Below, piece after piece: positions 43,531-52,269 of a DNA stretch of 64,000 nucleotides. The translations under genes and the position numbers were made by a program. Numbering within the stretch: position 1 is the stretch's first letter; each line of letters begins with the position of its first letter. The notes beneath the pieces were generated by a model that did no database searches, was not told where the DNA came from, and worked only from the letters and a program-made list of their open reading frames with translations. This DNA comes from an uncultured Alphaproteobacteria bacterium (lineage in GTDB: Bacteria > Pseudomonadota > Alphaproteobacteria > RF32 > CAG-239): the NCBI GenBank assembly GCA_910585375.1, contig CAJUCZ010000002.1, positions 14,567-78,566 of the forward strand. Reading direction: 5' to 3'.

Positions 43531-46399
43531 TGTCTTTCACCGACCATTCTTTAATCCGCGCCAAATGCTCATAATCCGAATACTCCGGAATATTCTTCGG
43601 ATTCGGCTGGCATACATAAGCGGTAGTTTCAAATTCAAAACAGTTGATATATTCTCTGAGAATTTCCAGATTATCCTGCAAAACCTGCTTTATATCCTCG
43701 GAAATTTCCGTTTCCTGCCGTCCCAGTTGCCAATAAATCAGCTTCGCCGCTTCGCGGGCCGGAATTCCGGCAAAACCGCCGCCTTCGGCAATTAATCCCT
43801 CAATCGGCAGCTGGGGCGCTTTTCCGGTACAAACCTCCTTGACCTTGCGCGCTTTTCCGGTCTTATAGTCAATGATATTGATTTTTCCGTCCTTTGTCTC
43901 ATCAACACGGTCGGCAATCGCTTTCAGTGTAAAGTCCCGTCCTGCGGTTTTAATTGTCAAAGAGCCTGACACTTCGGTATGCACTCTGGCTATCTGTGGA
44001 CGGTATTCTTTTTCCTGCTGCAAAAACCAATCAACCGATTTCTCAAAATTCGGCCACCAAAAAGCTCTGGTTTCCTGCGCGACCTTATTTTCGGAAAAAT
44101 AATCCTCACCCAATTTAAGCAATTCCTCTCGGGCATTTTCGGGCAGTTGCTCCGGATATTTATTGTTAAATTCCTGCAAAACCGCATGAACAATTGTACC
44201 GTAATCAGAAAAATCAAGCTTTTCTTCTACCTCTTCCAACCGTTTGAGCTTTAAAATATAACGGGCATAAATCTCATAGGGATCGCGCATCCACTTCTCA
44301 ATGGCACTTGCCGACAAGGCATTCGGCCGCAGCCTGATCTCCGGACGCGGTGCCGGCGGTTTTATGCTGATAACCTTTTCCGGCTTGTCCAACTGTTTTG
44401 CCCAATAGCCGTAAGGGCTGAGCTCTCTGTCCGCTACCTTTTGCCCGAGAGCCTTCAAAACGGTTTCCAACCGCAGCCACCAGCGCGATTTTACCATCGG
44501 CGTTCCCTGCACCCGTTCCGCCCGCGTTAAATAAACAGTTTCGCCGCAAAGCAGCCGGAAAAAATCCAACGCGGCAATCCCTATAGCCTTTTCCGGCAGA
44601 GGAAAACCAAAATCTTTTTTCATCGGCCGCGACATCCACGGATCGGAAGATGCCGTCTTCGGCCAAACACCTTCGTTGACTTCCCCGATAATCGTAACAT
44701 CAAAACGGTTCAGCCGTGCTTCAATCGGTCCGAGAATTTTCAAACGCGGATGTCCGCCAAACTTCGGACGCACGTTCACACCACTCATTAAGGCATCCAA
44801 CAATCCGCCGTATTCTTTTGTCTCTATCTCACCGAGCACCTCGGCATTCTCATATAAATCGGCAATAAACTGCGCGGCAGCCTCGCCGTCGTCTCCCTGC
44901 CATAAAACCTGTTCTCCGCTTTTCTGCGGTGTTCCGGCCAACAGTTCGGCCGTTTTAATGTGACAAGCCAGCAAATCTTTGAAAAGCACTTTATCATGCC
45001 GCAACAGCTCTGACAATTCCAGCAGATTGTCTGAAATTTCCTGCAAAAAGGCCCCGCAGGCATCAGCCTGACCGCCGGCTTTGCGCCACCATTTTTCCAA
45101 ATCACGCACCCGCAGACGGATATCGGCGGCTTCCTGCCCCATTCTCAACAACGGATGTTTTAACAATGCCAAAAGTTTAAGACGCGATTCGCTCTCCGCC
45201 GCCTGCGCCGTCAACCGCAAAAATATGCCGACAGCCGTCAGACTGAGCGGACGTCCGGCAGAATCATCAACCGTCACATCCCAACGTTCCAACTCCGCCG
45301 ACACCCGCCGTGCCAGATTTCTGTCAGACGTCACCAAAGCCGCCGTTTTCTCTGGCGTTTCCAACACCTCACGCATAATCAGCGCAATAGCCAGCGCTTC
45401 TTCCCGCAAATCGCCGCAGTTAAGCAGATTGATGCCGTGCCACGCTGTCTCGTCAAAACCTTTCTGCCCGATTTCCAACCAGCGGTTGGTCACGCCCGCC
45501 GGTCTCATAACCTCAGACGCAAAAGCCTCCCGTTCCCTGTTCTCCGGCGATAACACCTCGGTAACCAGTTCCCGCGGCATATCCAAATAATCAAGCAGCT
45601 GCTTCAATTCAAATTGCGGATGCGTTTCATCAAGAACCGCCCAACTCTCGTCATCAAGTTTTCTGTCCAGCGCCGAAAGCCACAATTCGCCATTTGGCAA
45701 TTCCAACACGGTTTTGACCATTTTTCTCATTAAAGGATAAGTCGCCGTCGTACCGGCAATCACAATCCTTTTTTCCGGCCGGTTGCGCTGCCAGATGTCA
45801 CATTGCGCTTCCAACAGCCGGTTGCGGCGCGCCACCGGATCAATAACCTGTCTTTCTTCCAGAATCAGCGGCCAGAATTCGGTGATAATCTTCAAAAATC
45901 TGAGCGTTTCCTGCCAGTGTACGGCATAATCATCCGGCACCAGATCAGCCAGTCCGGCAAAATCAAGCTGTTCGTTCTCTGCCAGATCAATCAGTCCCGA
46001 CAACTCCTGCGCCAGATAGCAAGCCTGATTCAACGACATTTTTTCCATACCGAAATCACCGGGCTTTGACATAATGATTTTAGTAAACAAAAGGCTGCGT
46101 TCCGTACTGCTGATTGCCGGAAACATTCCCGACAAATATTCCCTGCTGCCGCCGCCGGTTAAAAACAATTCGTCTTCTTCGGCTTCGCCCAACGGCATCA
46201 TACGGGGCAAAAGCATCGGCGACATGCCTCCCGCCCGCACAAAAGCATCGGCCAGCGCTTTAACCGCACGCCGGTTCGGCAGCAAAAACAGCACATCGGC
46301 CAGAGCCTGCCGATTCTCCCGATACTCGTCCAAAAATTTCTGCGCCAGAACATCGGTAAAACCGCAACTGGCCGGAACACTGTAAATCTTCTTTTTCAT
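43520..46399 (-). CDS. addB: AddB subunit, alphaproteobacterial type
   Basis: 959 residues. The N-terminal inactivated helicase-like part begins VFLLPNRRAVKALADAF-type (LFLLPNRRAVKALADAF). The C-terminal nuclease domain is visible in the ALSASAIEKWMRDPYEIYARYIL and INIIDYKTGKARKVKE segments. I did not see the clustered cysteines that hold the iron-sulfur cluster in Firmicutes AddB. Partner of addA, overlapping it. Confidence 0.93.
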   Translation of the reverse strand: MKKKIYSVPASCGFTDVLAQKFLDEYRENRQALADVLFLLPNRRAVKALADAFVRAGGMSPMLLPRMMPLGEAEEDELFLTGGGSREYLSGMFPAISSTERSLLFTKIIMSKPGDFGMEKMSLNQACYLAQELSGLIDLAENEQLDFAGLADLVPDDYAVHWQETLRFLKIITEFWPLILEERQVIDPVARRNRLLEAQCDIWQRNRPEKRIVIAGTTATYPLMRKMVKTVLELPNGELWLSALDRKLDDESWAVLDETHPQFELKQLLDYLDMPRELVTEVLSPENREREAFASEVMRPAGVTNRWLEIGQKGFDETAWHGINLLNCGDLREEALAIALIMREVLETPEKTAALVTSDRNLARRVSAELERWDVTVDDSAGRPLSLTAVGIFLRLTAQAAESESRLKLLALLKHPLLRMGQEAADIRLRVRDLEKWWRKAGGQADACGAFLQEISDNLLELSELLRHDKVLFKDLLACHIKTAELLAGTPQKSGEQVLWQGDDGEAAAQFIADLYENAEVLGEIETKEYGGLLDALMSGVNVRPKFGGHPRLKILGPIEARLNRFDVTIIGEVNEGVWPKTASSDPWMSRPMKKDFGFPLPEKAIGIAALDFFRLLCGETVYLTRAERVQGTPMVKSRWWLRLETVLKALGQKVADRELSPYGYWAKQLDKPEKVISIKPPAPRPEIRLRPNALSASAIEKWMRDPYEIYARYILKLKRLEEVEEKLDFSDYGTIVHAVLQEFNNKYPEQLPENAREELLKLGEDYFSENKVAQETRAFWWPNFEKSVDWFLQQEKEYRPQIARVHTEVSGSLTIKTAGRDFTLKAIADRVDETKDGKINIIDYKTGKARKVKEVCTGKAPQLPIEGLIAEGGGFAGIPAREAAKLIYWQLGRQETEISEDIKQVLQDNLEILREYINCFEFETTAYVCQPNPKNIPEYSDYEHLARIKEWSVKDNDD

Positions 46400-46546
46400 A
46401 ACGGAAAGTTTAAGCCGGATTCCCGATTAGTCAACAAAAAACCGGATTTTCCATAAACAACTGTGCAAGTTATCAAATTTTGCCAAATAAAGGGGTTGCC
46501 ATTCCGAAAAGAATAGAATAAAAGGAAAACAGATAAGGAAACTCAA

Positions 46547-47290
46547 GTGCAACAGAACTTCAAAGTAAATGACTATGAAAATAACCGTCTGCCCACCAAA
46601 CTGGCGGCGCTTCGTATTGCCGGCGAATATTTGCAGACGCGGATTCGCAACGGTTCAAATCCCAAAATCATTTATGAACACGGAGTTCATGTATTTAACG
46701 TTGCCAAAATCGCCCGTGCCATTGCCCGTCAGACCGGCGGCAGCCTGAATCCGGAAAAAGCATACATCCTCGGACTGCTGCATGACGTTGGCCGGATTAA
46801 AGACGAGACTGTGACCAAAATTCCGCACGGCATTGAAGGCTTCCGCTATCTGACCCGCCTCGGTTATCCCGGCGTCGCACCTGTCTGTCTGACCCACAAT
46901 TTTATTGACAAAGACATAAAAGCCGGCGACTACCCGACATACAGCCCGAAACTATTTGAGCAGACCAAACAGTTTTTATCTGAAATCGAATATAATGATT
47001 ACGACCGCCTGATTCAGTTGGGAGACCTGTTTTCGCGCGGCAAAGAAATTTTGAGTATCCGCCAGCGTCTGGATAAAAATAAACAGTTTTACAAAATCAA
47101 AAACCTGTCTTATGAAGACAAGGCCTTCGCCTTAAGAGATTATTTTGATGACAAATTCGGCATTGACGTTGAAAAAATCGTCGCCGACACCTTTGATTTG
47201 ACCAAACATACCAAAGGCGCTGCAACTTTCTTCTTAATTCCGCCGCAATATGCTTATGCACCGCGCCGCAGTTTCAGCTTTGTAAAATAA
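46547..47290 (+). CDS. HD-domain metal-dependent phosphohydrolase
   Basis: 247 residues, GTG start with AAGGAA five bases before it. H48 or H45 in YEHGVHVFNVAK, H79-D80 in GLLHDVGR, H94 and an aspartate in QLGDLFSRG form the HD metal site. The substrate is not indicated; small stand-alone HD proteins often act on nucleotides. Its last 37 bases overlap the 3' end of the convergent murU gene, so the two messages are complementary at their ends. Confidence 0.8.
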   Translation: MQQNFKVNDYENNRLPTKLAALRIAGEYLQTRIRNGSNPKIIYEHGVHVFNVAKIARAIARQTGGSLNPEKAYILGLLHDVGRIKDETVTKIPHGIEGFRYLTRLGYPGVAPVCLTHNFIDKDIKAGDYPTYSPKLFEQTKQFLSEIEYNDYDRLIQLGDLFSRGKEILSIRQRLDKNKQFYKIKNLSYEDKAFALRDYFDDKFGIDVEKIVADTFDLTKHTKGAATFFLIPPQYAYAPRRSFSFVK

Positions 47291-47991
47291 TCCTCAGCAA
47301 CCGCTGTTGCTTCCGGATTGCCGACATGAAACCATTTTCCCTGATGAATATGGTAACCCAAACGCTTTTCGCGTTCCAGCCGGTCAAAAATATCAATCAG
47401 CCAATAGCGCCCTTCAGGCTCGTTGTCAAACACCCGCGGATGAACAACCAATACCCCGCCGTACAAATAGGCAGCTTTTGCATCCCTGTCGCGGCGTCGT
47501 TCCAAAAAGCCGTCCGTATTAATGTTATAATCGCCGTTTCTGGCCGTATCATAAGCATTTTCCAACGGCTGAAGCATCAGCATCATATCATGCTTATTCT
47601 CATCCCAAGCCGTTATCATGTCTTTTATCAGGCAACGGCCGGCCGCTTCCGTCCATAAAGCATCGCTGTTAACCACCACAAAGGCTTCCCTTTTCATTTT
47701 GGGCAAAGCATGCTTGATACCGCCGCCGGTTTCCAGAGCCTCTGCTTCTTCTGAAAAAATAAAATTTAAACCGCCTTTTTGCTGCAAATGCTTTTTAATC
47801 ATTTCGCCTTTATAACACAAATTGACGACACAATCTTTGATTCCGGCATCCCGCAACCGCTCGACATTATAATCAATCAGCGCTTTTCCGGCAACCTCTA
47901 CCAATGGTTTGGGCTTATCATCCGTCAACTGCAGCATTCTTTTGCCGCGGCCGGCCGCCAAAATAAAAGCCTGTGTAATTTTTTCCGCCAT
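47254..47991 (-). CDS. Nucleotidyltransferase, MurNAc-1-phosphate uridylyltransferase type
   Basis: 245 residues. N-terminal signature AFILAAGRGKRM (8-19), then the KPKPLVEVAGKALIDYNVERL segment and the metal aspartate in VVNSDALW. Closest in pattern to MurU, which makes UDP-MurNAc in peptidoglycan recycling. Position upstream of addB in alphaproteobacteria usually follows an AmgK kinase gene; here no amgK is seen and the HD gene lies between it and addB. Glucose-1-phosphate thymidylyl- or uridylyl-type activity is the alternative. Confidence 0.78.
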   Translation of the reverse strand: MAEKITQAFILAAGRGKRMLQLTDDKPKPLVEVAGKALIDYNVERLRDAGIKDCVVNLCYKGEMIKKHLQQKGGLNFIFSEEAEALETGGGIKHALPKMKREAFVVVNSDALWTEAAGRCLIKDMITAWDENKHDMMLMLQPLENAYDTARNGDYNINTDGFLERRRDRDAKAAYLYGGVLVVHPRVFDNEPEGRYWLIDIFDRLEREKRLGYHIHQGKWFHVGNPEATAVAEDYFTKLKLRRGA

Positions 47992-48005
47992 TTCTCCGCC
48001 TTCCC

Positions 48006-48608
48006 TTATGCAAAACAGTCTTCTATCAGCTTTGCAAAAGCCCGCCCGCGATGAGAAACTTTGGCTTTTTCTTCCGGCGTGAAATTGGCAAAAGTCTTGT
48101 CAAAACCGTCCGGCATAAATACCGGATCAAACCCGAAACCTTTATTTCCGCTCTTCTCCGGAACAATCCGTCCGTCTACCCGCCCTTCAAAAACTTTTGT
48201 TTCCTGCTCAGGCACGGCCAAAGCCAGCACACAGGAAAAATGCGCCGACCAGTTATCCGTCTTTTTTTCGTTCAATTCGCCGATCAGCTTGTCCATCGCC
48301 TTGTCAAAATTGCGTTTGCCGTCCGCATCTTTCGGCGCATATCGGGCCGAATAAACCCCCGGCCGCCCGTCCAGAGCATCAACGCACAAACCGGAATCAT
48401 CTCCCAAACAGGGCAGACCGGAAAATTTCGCCAGCGTTTCTGCCTTCAGGCGGGCATTTTCCTCAAAGGTCGTTCCGGTTTCTTCAACATCGGGCAAAGC
48501 CAAATCATCAGCCGACACGACTTCAACGTCAAACCGTGCCAGCATATCTCTGATTTCAGCGACTTTTCCCTGATTATGCGAAGCAATAACAAGCTTTTGC
48601 AATCTCAT
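48006..48608 (-). CDS. rdgB: XTP/dITP diphosphatase
   Basis: 200 residues. The family start KLVIASHNQGKVAEI and the substrate motifs TFEENARLKAETLA and GDDSGLCVDALDG are present. It clears non-canonical purine nucleotides. The ATG abuts the rph stop with no gap, so the pair is coupled; rph-rdgB is a common alphaproteobacterial pair. Confidence 0.94.
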   Translation of the reverse strand: MRLQKLVIASHNQGKVAEIRDMLARFDVEVVSADDLALPDVEETGTTFEENARLKAETLAKFSGLPCLGDDSGLCVDALDGRPGVYSARYAPKDADGKRNFDKAMDKLIGELNEKKTDNWSAHFSCVLALAVPEQETKVFEGRVDGRIVPEKSGNKGFGFDPVFMPDGFDKTFANFTPEEKAKVSHRGRAFAKLIEDCFA

Positions 48609-49322
48609 TTATTTTATCCCCAAAGCTTCTTTCTGTTTGGCAATCAGTTCGGCAATCCCTTTTTTGGCCAGCCCGAAAAGCTTGGCATACTGCTCTTCAT
48701 CAAACGGTTTTTCTTCCGCCGTCCCCTGAATCTCCACAATCCTGCCGCTCTCTGTCAGCACAAAATTCATATCAGCCTGCGCCGAAGAATCTTCCAAATA
48801 ATCAACATCCAAGATTTCTTCCCCGTTATGAATGGCACAGGACACGGCCGCAACAAACTCGCGAATGGGATTAACGACCAGCTTTCCGTCTTTGCGCAGT
48901 TTCTCAATTGCCAGATACAAAGCCACAAAACCGCCGGTAATGGAAGCCGTTCGGGTGCCGCCGTCCGCCTGAATAACGTCACAGTCAATGCAAAAAGACA
49001 TGTCTTTCAGCTTTTCCAGATCAACCACTGAACGCAAAGCCCTGCCGACCAAACGCTGGATTTCCTGTGTCCGTCCTGAGGGTTTTGTCGTCTCCCTTGC
49101 CACGCGGACCTGTGTCGAACGCGGCAACATTCCGTACTCTGCGGTAATCCAGCCGCGGTTTTGTCCTTTCAGCCAGACCGGAACCTTATCCTGCACGCTG
49201 GCAGTACAAACCACATGAGTCCCGCCGCATTTAATCAGACAGGATCCCTCGGCATATGGATTAAAATTCGGAATAATTTCAACTTTTCTAATCTCGTCAA
49301 ATTGTCTTTGTGAATGTCTCAT
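48609..49322 (-). CDS. rph: Ribonuclease PH
   Basis: 237 residues when started at MRHSQRQ (ATG at 49320-49322), matching the usual 238 or so; an in-frame ATG six codons upstream would only add MGRKIK. Phosphorolytic 3'-5' exoribonuclease that trims tRNA ends. The phosphate-binding RETKPSGRTQEIQRLVGRALRS and DCDVIQADGGTRTASITG motifs are intact. Confidence 0.94.
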   Translation of the reverse strand: MRHSQRQFDEIRKVEIIPNFNPYAEGSCLIKCGGTHVVCTASVQDKVPVWLKGQNRGWITAEYGMLPRSTQVRVARETTKPSGRTQEIQRLVGRALRSVVDLEKLKDMSFCIDCDVIQADGGTRTASITGGFVALYLAIEKLRKDGKLVVNPIREFVAAVSCAIHNGEEILDVDYLEDSSAQADMNFVLTESGRIVEIQGTAEEKPFDEEQYAKLFGLAKKGIAELIAKQKEALGIK

Positions 49323-49345
49323 TTTAATTTTCCGTCCCATAACTG

Positions 49346-51370
49346 TTAAACAATTTTGCCGGTTTTGAACAGCTTGTAATATTTATAGACGCTGCCGTCT
49401 TCCACATCCCAGCTAAAATCCTTTTCCATGGCACTGACAGCCATCTGTTCCAGTTTTTCCGGATTCTGCTCAAAAACTTTTGTGCTTTTTACCAACACCT
49501 CGGCAAAAGCCTCCACATTATTTGTAAGTTTTCCGGCATCTGCGGAAGACCCGAAGACTTGCTCTTTTTCACCATAAAAGACCAAAGTCCTGAACCCGTC
49601 GGCACCGTCTTCAATCGTATCGACCAGCCCGCCGGTTGACATAGCCGCCGGCAGCGTTCCCTTCGCCATTGCCTCCATCTGAGTCAGGCCGCAAGGCTCA
49701 AAACGGCAGGGCATCATATAAAAATCACTCGCCAGCTGAATTGCATAAGCAAACTCGTCTTTATATCCGCGGAACACGAAAATTCGTCTGGCAGCCTCTG
49801 GATTTTTAGCAGCCACTTTATCTTTCAACTTTGTCAGATATTCAAAATATCGGGCATCGCCGGCACCGCCCAAAATCCAAATCGGAGCCTCTTTATATTT
49901 ATATTCTTTCAAAAACTTCACAATCGCTTCGGCAGCAATATCGTAACCTTTTTGTTCAACCAAACGGCTTGTCGCACAAAACATCGGAACCGCATCTGAT
50001 TTTTCCGCCAAATCGGAAATATCTTCAAACTTATAAAAATTCACAAGCGGCAGCATTTTTTGCTTAAAATCGCCGTCTGTTGCCAATCTCGAAAGCAGTT
50101 TGATAAATTCTTTTTTATTATGCTTTTTGACGGCAATATTCTTCTCATCATAAAATTCAAATTTCGTGCCGCCAAAATAATTGTTGATTCGCTCAATTTT
50201 ATCGGCCAGCGGCGCAATCAGTTTCTTGTCATATCCGTTAACGATGCCGAAAAAGTTTCCGTTTTTCTGACGTATGTCCAGCAGCTCGGCAAAATCATAC
50301 CCGAACTCTTTTTTGGAAACCTCCTGCGCATAGTTTTTTGAAACGGTCACCAACCGATCCGCCAACTGCAGATTACAACCGGCCTGATTATAAGTTGCAT
50401 TCACGGCCAGCGTTTTTTCAATACGGGGATTGCCGTTCCAACATGCTGCGGCAGAAGAAACAACCGGTTTCACGGCATCTTCATACAAAGAGTTAAGGAT
50501 TTTGACCGTATTTTTATAATCCCACCCCTGATACCCCATATGATGGACCAGATGGATAATCGGAATATTGCAAATTCTGTCAGCCAGTGTTTTTTTCAAA
50601 CGGCCTTTTTCTGCCAGATAAGGGGCCAGATATTTGCACAAACCTGCCAAAGCGCCACTGTGCCAGTCATTGGCAATCAGAATATTGGGAACATTAAGGC
50701 CGGAAAGCTTTCCTTCCAGAATAGCTTTCAGCAAAACATAAACGCTCTTTGAAAAAAATGCAAAACGTTCAACCTCGTCAACACCTTGCTTGTTAAAGAC
50801 ATAACACCCGTCCTGACAACCGGGATTCCGATAATCCGTTGCAATAGAAAAAAACCGCCGGTTAGCCAAAAAAATGTAATTGCAACGGCCGTCATCAGCG
50901 GTATAAATTTTAACTTTGAATTTGCGGACCACACGGTTTTTTCCGACAAAAGGAACATTAATCTCGCCGATCTTCAGAACATTGACCGAACGTCCCTCAG
51001 CACCGGTATAAACATTTTTGCGCAGACTTGCCTTTTTATGAGAAGTATCGCCTGTATAAAGCGGCGTAACGATGCTGATTTTATCGCCGCCTGAAGCAAA
51101 AACTCGGTTAAAAGCTTCCGGCAGTTCCGTTGCAACAACACCCAAACCGCCAACTTTCATAAACGTTGCCGTTTCGGAAGAAATCATCCATGCATCAACA
51201 TTTTTTATTTCCGGCCATTTTTTTTCAGACACACATTGCTCTTTTGCCGTATTTTTAATCCGTGTCTCGGCGGCATCGACACCATCCGGTATTTTTTTCA
51301 AATAGTCCCGATAATTATATTGTGACAATAACCTTAAACCTATTTTTCCTTCCACAGGCCTGTGCTTCAT
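49346..51370 (-). CDS. Glycogen synthase-like glycosyltransferase (GT5)
   Basis: 674 residues from MKHRPVEGK. The ADP-glucose motif K72-VGGLGVVATELPEAF and the C-terminal FEPCGLTQMEAMAKGTLP and STGGLVDTIEDG segments identify a GlgA/starch-synthase-type enzyme. It is about 200 residues longer than bacterial GlgA: roughly 57 extra at the N-terminus and the rest inserted in the middle. The start was moved from an upstream ATG that would overlap grpE on the other strand; AAAGAG precedes the chosen ATG. No other glycogen gene is nearby, so the product is uncertain. Confidence 0.8.
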   Translation of the reverse strand: MKHRPVEGKIGLRLLSQYNYRDYLKKIPDGVDAAETRIKNTAKEQCVSEKKWPEIKNVDAWMISSETATFMKVGGLGVVATELPEAFNRVFASGGDKISIVTPLYTGDTSHKKASLRKNVYTGAEGRSVNVLKIGEINVPFVGKNRVVRKFKVKIYTADDGRCNYIFLANRRFFSIATDYRNPGCQDGCYVFNKQGVDEVERFAFFSKSVYVLLKAILEGKLSGLNVPNILIANDWHSGALAGLCKYLAPYLAEKGRLKKTLADRICNIPIIHLVHHMGYQGWDYKNTVKILNSLYEDAVKPVVSSAAACWNGNPRIEKTLAVNATYNQAGCNLQLADRLVTVSKNYAQEVSKKEFGYDFAELLDIRQKNGNFFGIVNGYDKKLIAPLADKIERINNYFGGTKFEFYDEKNIAVKKHNKKEFIKLLSRLATDGDFKQKMLPLVNFYKFEDISDLAEKSDAVPMFCATSRLVEQKGYDIAAEAIVKFLKEYKYKEAPIWILGGAGDARYFEYLTKLKDKVAAKNPEAARRIFVFRGYKDEFAYAIQLASDFYMMPCRFEPCGLTQMEAMAKGTLPAAMSTGGLVDTIEDGADGFRTLVFYGEKEQVFGSSADAGKLTNNVEAFAEVLVKSTKVFEQNPEKLEQMAVSAMEKDFSWDVEDGSVYKYYKLFKTGKIV

Positions 51371-51440
51371 TTCATACTCTTTCAACCCGGCAAGACAATG
51401 CAGTTTCTTACATATTTTCTGCAATAAAAGACTTCTGCTA

Positions 51441-51469
51441 TTGACTTGTCTGCCAATAATTACTAAATA
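51441..51469 (+). promoter_or_regulatory. grpE promoter
   Basis: TTGACT (51441-51446), 17-base spacer, TAAATA (51464-51469). It lies between the divergent glgA-like gene and grpE. A clear RpoH site was not found. Confidence 0.5.
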
Positions 51470-51512
51470 ACTTATATATACAATCAATATCCTAAATTTT
51501 AAAGAGGAAAAG

Positions 51513-52112
51513 ATGAAAAAAGAAAAAATAGTTGATAACCGGAATACTGAGGAAAACCAAGCCCCCGAAGAGGATGCCGGCACGCTGGAAAACGAAGATG
51601 ATACAATTGAAGAAAGCGTGGAAGAAGCCGTTGATTTAAGTCAGGAAATTGAAAAACTAAAAGCTGAAAACCTTGCTTTGAAAAATGAATTTCTAAGAGC
51701 TTATGCCGATGCCGAAAACACCAAAAAGCGTTGTACTCAGGAAATTGAAAAAAACACCAAATATGCCATTTCATCTTTTGCCAAAGACCTGTTAAGCGTT
51801 GCCGACAACCTTCATCGCGCGATTGAAGCACTTCCGGAAGCAGAAAAAGCCAAATGTGAAGAAGCCAAAAATCTGCTGAAAGGCGTGGAACTGACAGAAG
51901 CCGAATTGATGAAAGTCTTTAACAAATTCGGAATTCAGAAAGTTGACAGCATGGGAAAAGTCTTTGACCCCAATTACCAAAGAGTTATTCAGGAAGTTGA
52001 AGACAAAGAAAAACCGGCGGGAACAATCATTGCCGAACTCCAAACCGGCTATACGATTAACGACCGCATCCTGCGCGAAGCCATGGTCGTCGTTACCAAA
52101 GGCGGAAAATAA
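51513..52112 (+). CDS. grpE: Nucleotide exchange factor GrpE
   Basis: 199 residues. An acidic N-terminus and long coiled coil (LSQEIEKLKAENLALKNEFLRAYADAENTKKRC) lead to the beta-wing domain with GIQKVDSMGKVFDPNYQRVI. It releases ADP from DnaK. hrcA, the usual neighbour, is absent and dnaK is not in the window. AGAGGAAAAG precedes the ATG. Confidence 0.96.
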   Translation: MKKEKIVDNRNTEENQAPEEDAGTLENEDDTIEESVEEAVDLSQEIEKLKAENLALKNEFLRAYADAENTKKRCTQEIEKNTKYAISSFAKDLLSVADNLHRAIEALPEAEKAKCEEAKNLLKGVELTEAELMKVFNKFGIQKVDSMGKVFDPNYQRVIQEVEDKEKPAGTIIAELQTGYTINDRILREAMVVVTKGGK

Positions 52113-52136
52113 ACACCGGTAAAAACAAATCCGTAT

Positions 52137-52170
52137 CTGCCTGCTTATGCAGGCAGTATTACGTTTAAAT
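52137..52170. repeat. Hairpin repeat after grpE (copy 2)
   Basis: CTGCCTGC/GCAGGCAG (52137-52144 with 52149-52156), loop TTAT, followed by TATTACGTTTAAAT. It matches the element after ftsH (38808-38841), differing in the loop and one tail base, and lies 25 bases after the grpE stop. Confidence 0.7.
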
Positions 52171-52269
52171 TCCCAAATCATTTTATCCGGCACAAATTTT
52201 CTTGACAAAATATCGATAAACATATATCTTTCTTCATGAAATTTAATTAATTATAAATTATTATTTATT

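Noticed and set aside
48051..49031. Plus-strand frame of 326 codons
   Set aside because: Antisense to rdgB and rph, which are complete and well conserved.
51499..51831. Minus-strand frame over the 5' half of grpE and the upstream extension of the glgA-like frame (51371-51583)
   Set aside because: Both overlap grpE in antisense; the glgA-like protein has a good start at 51370.
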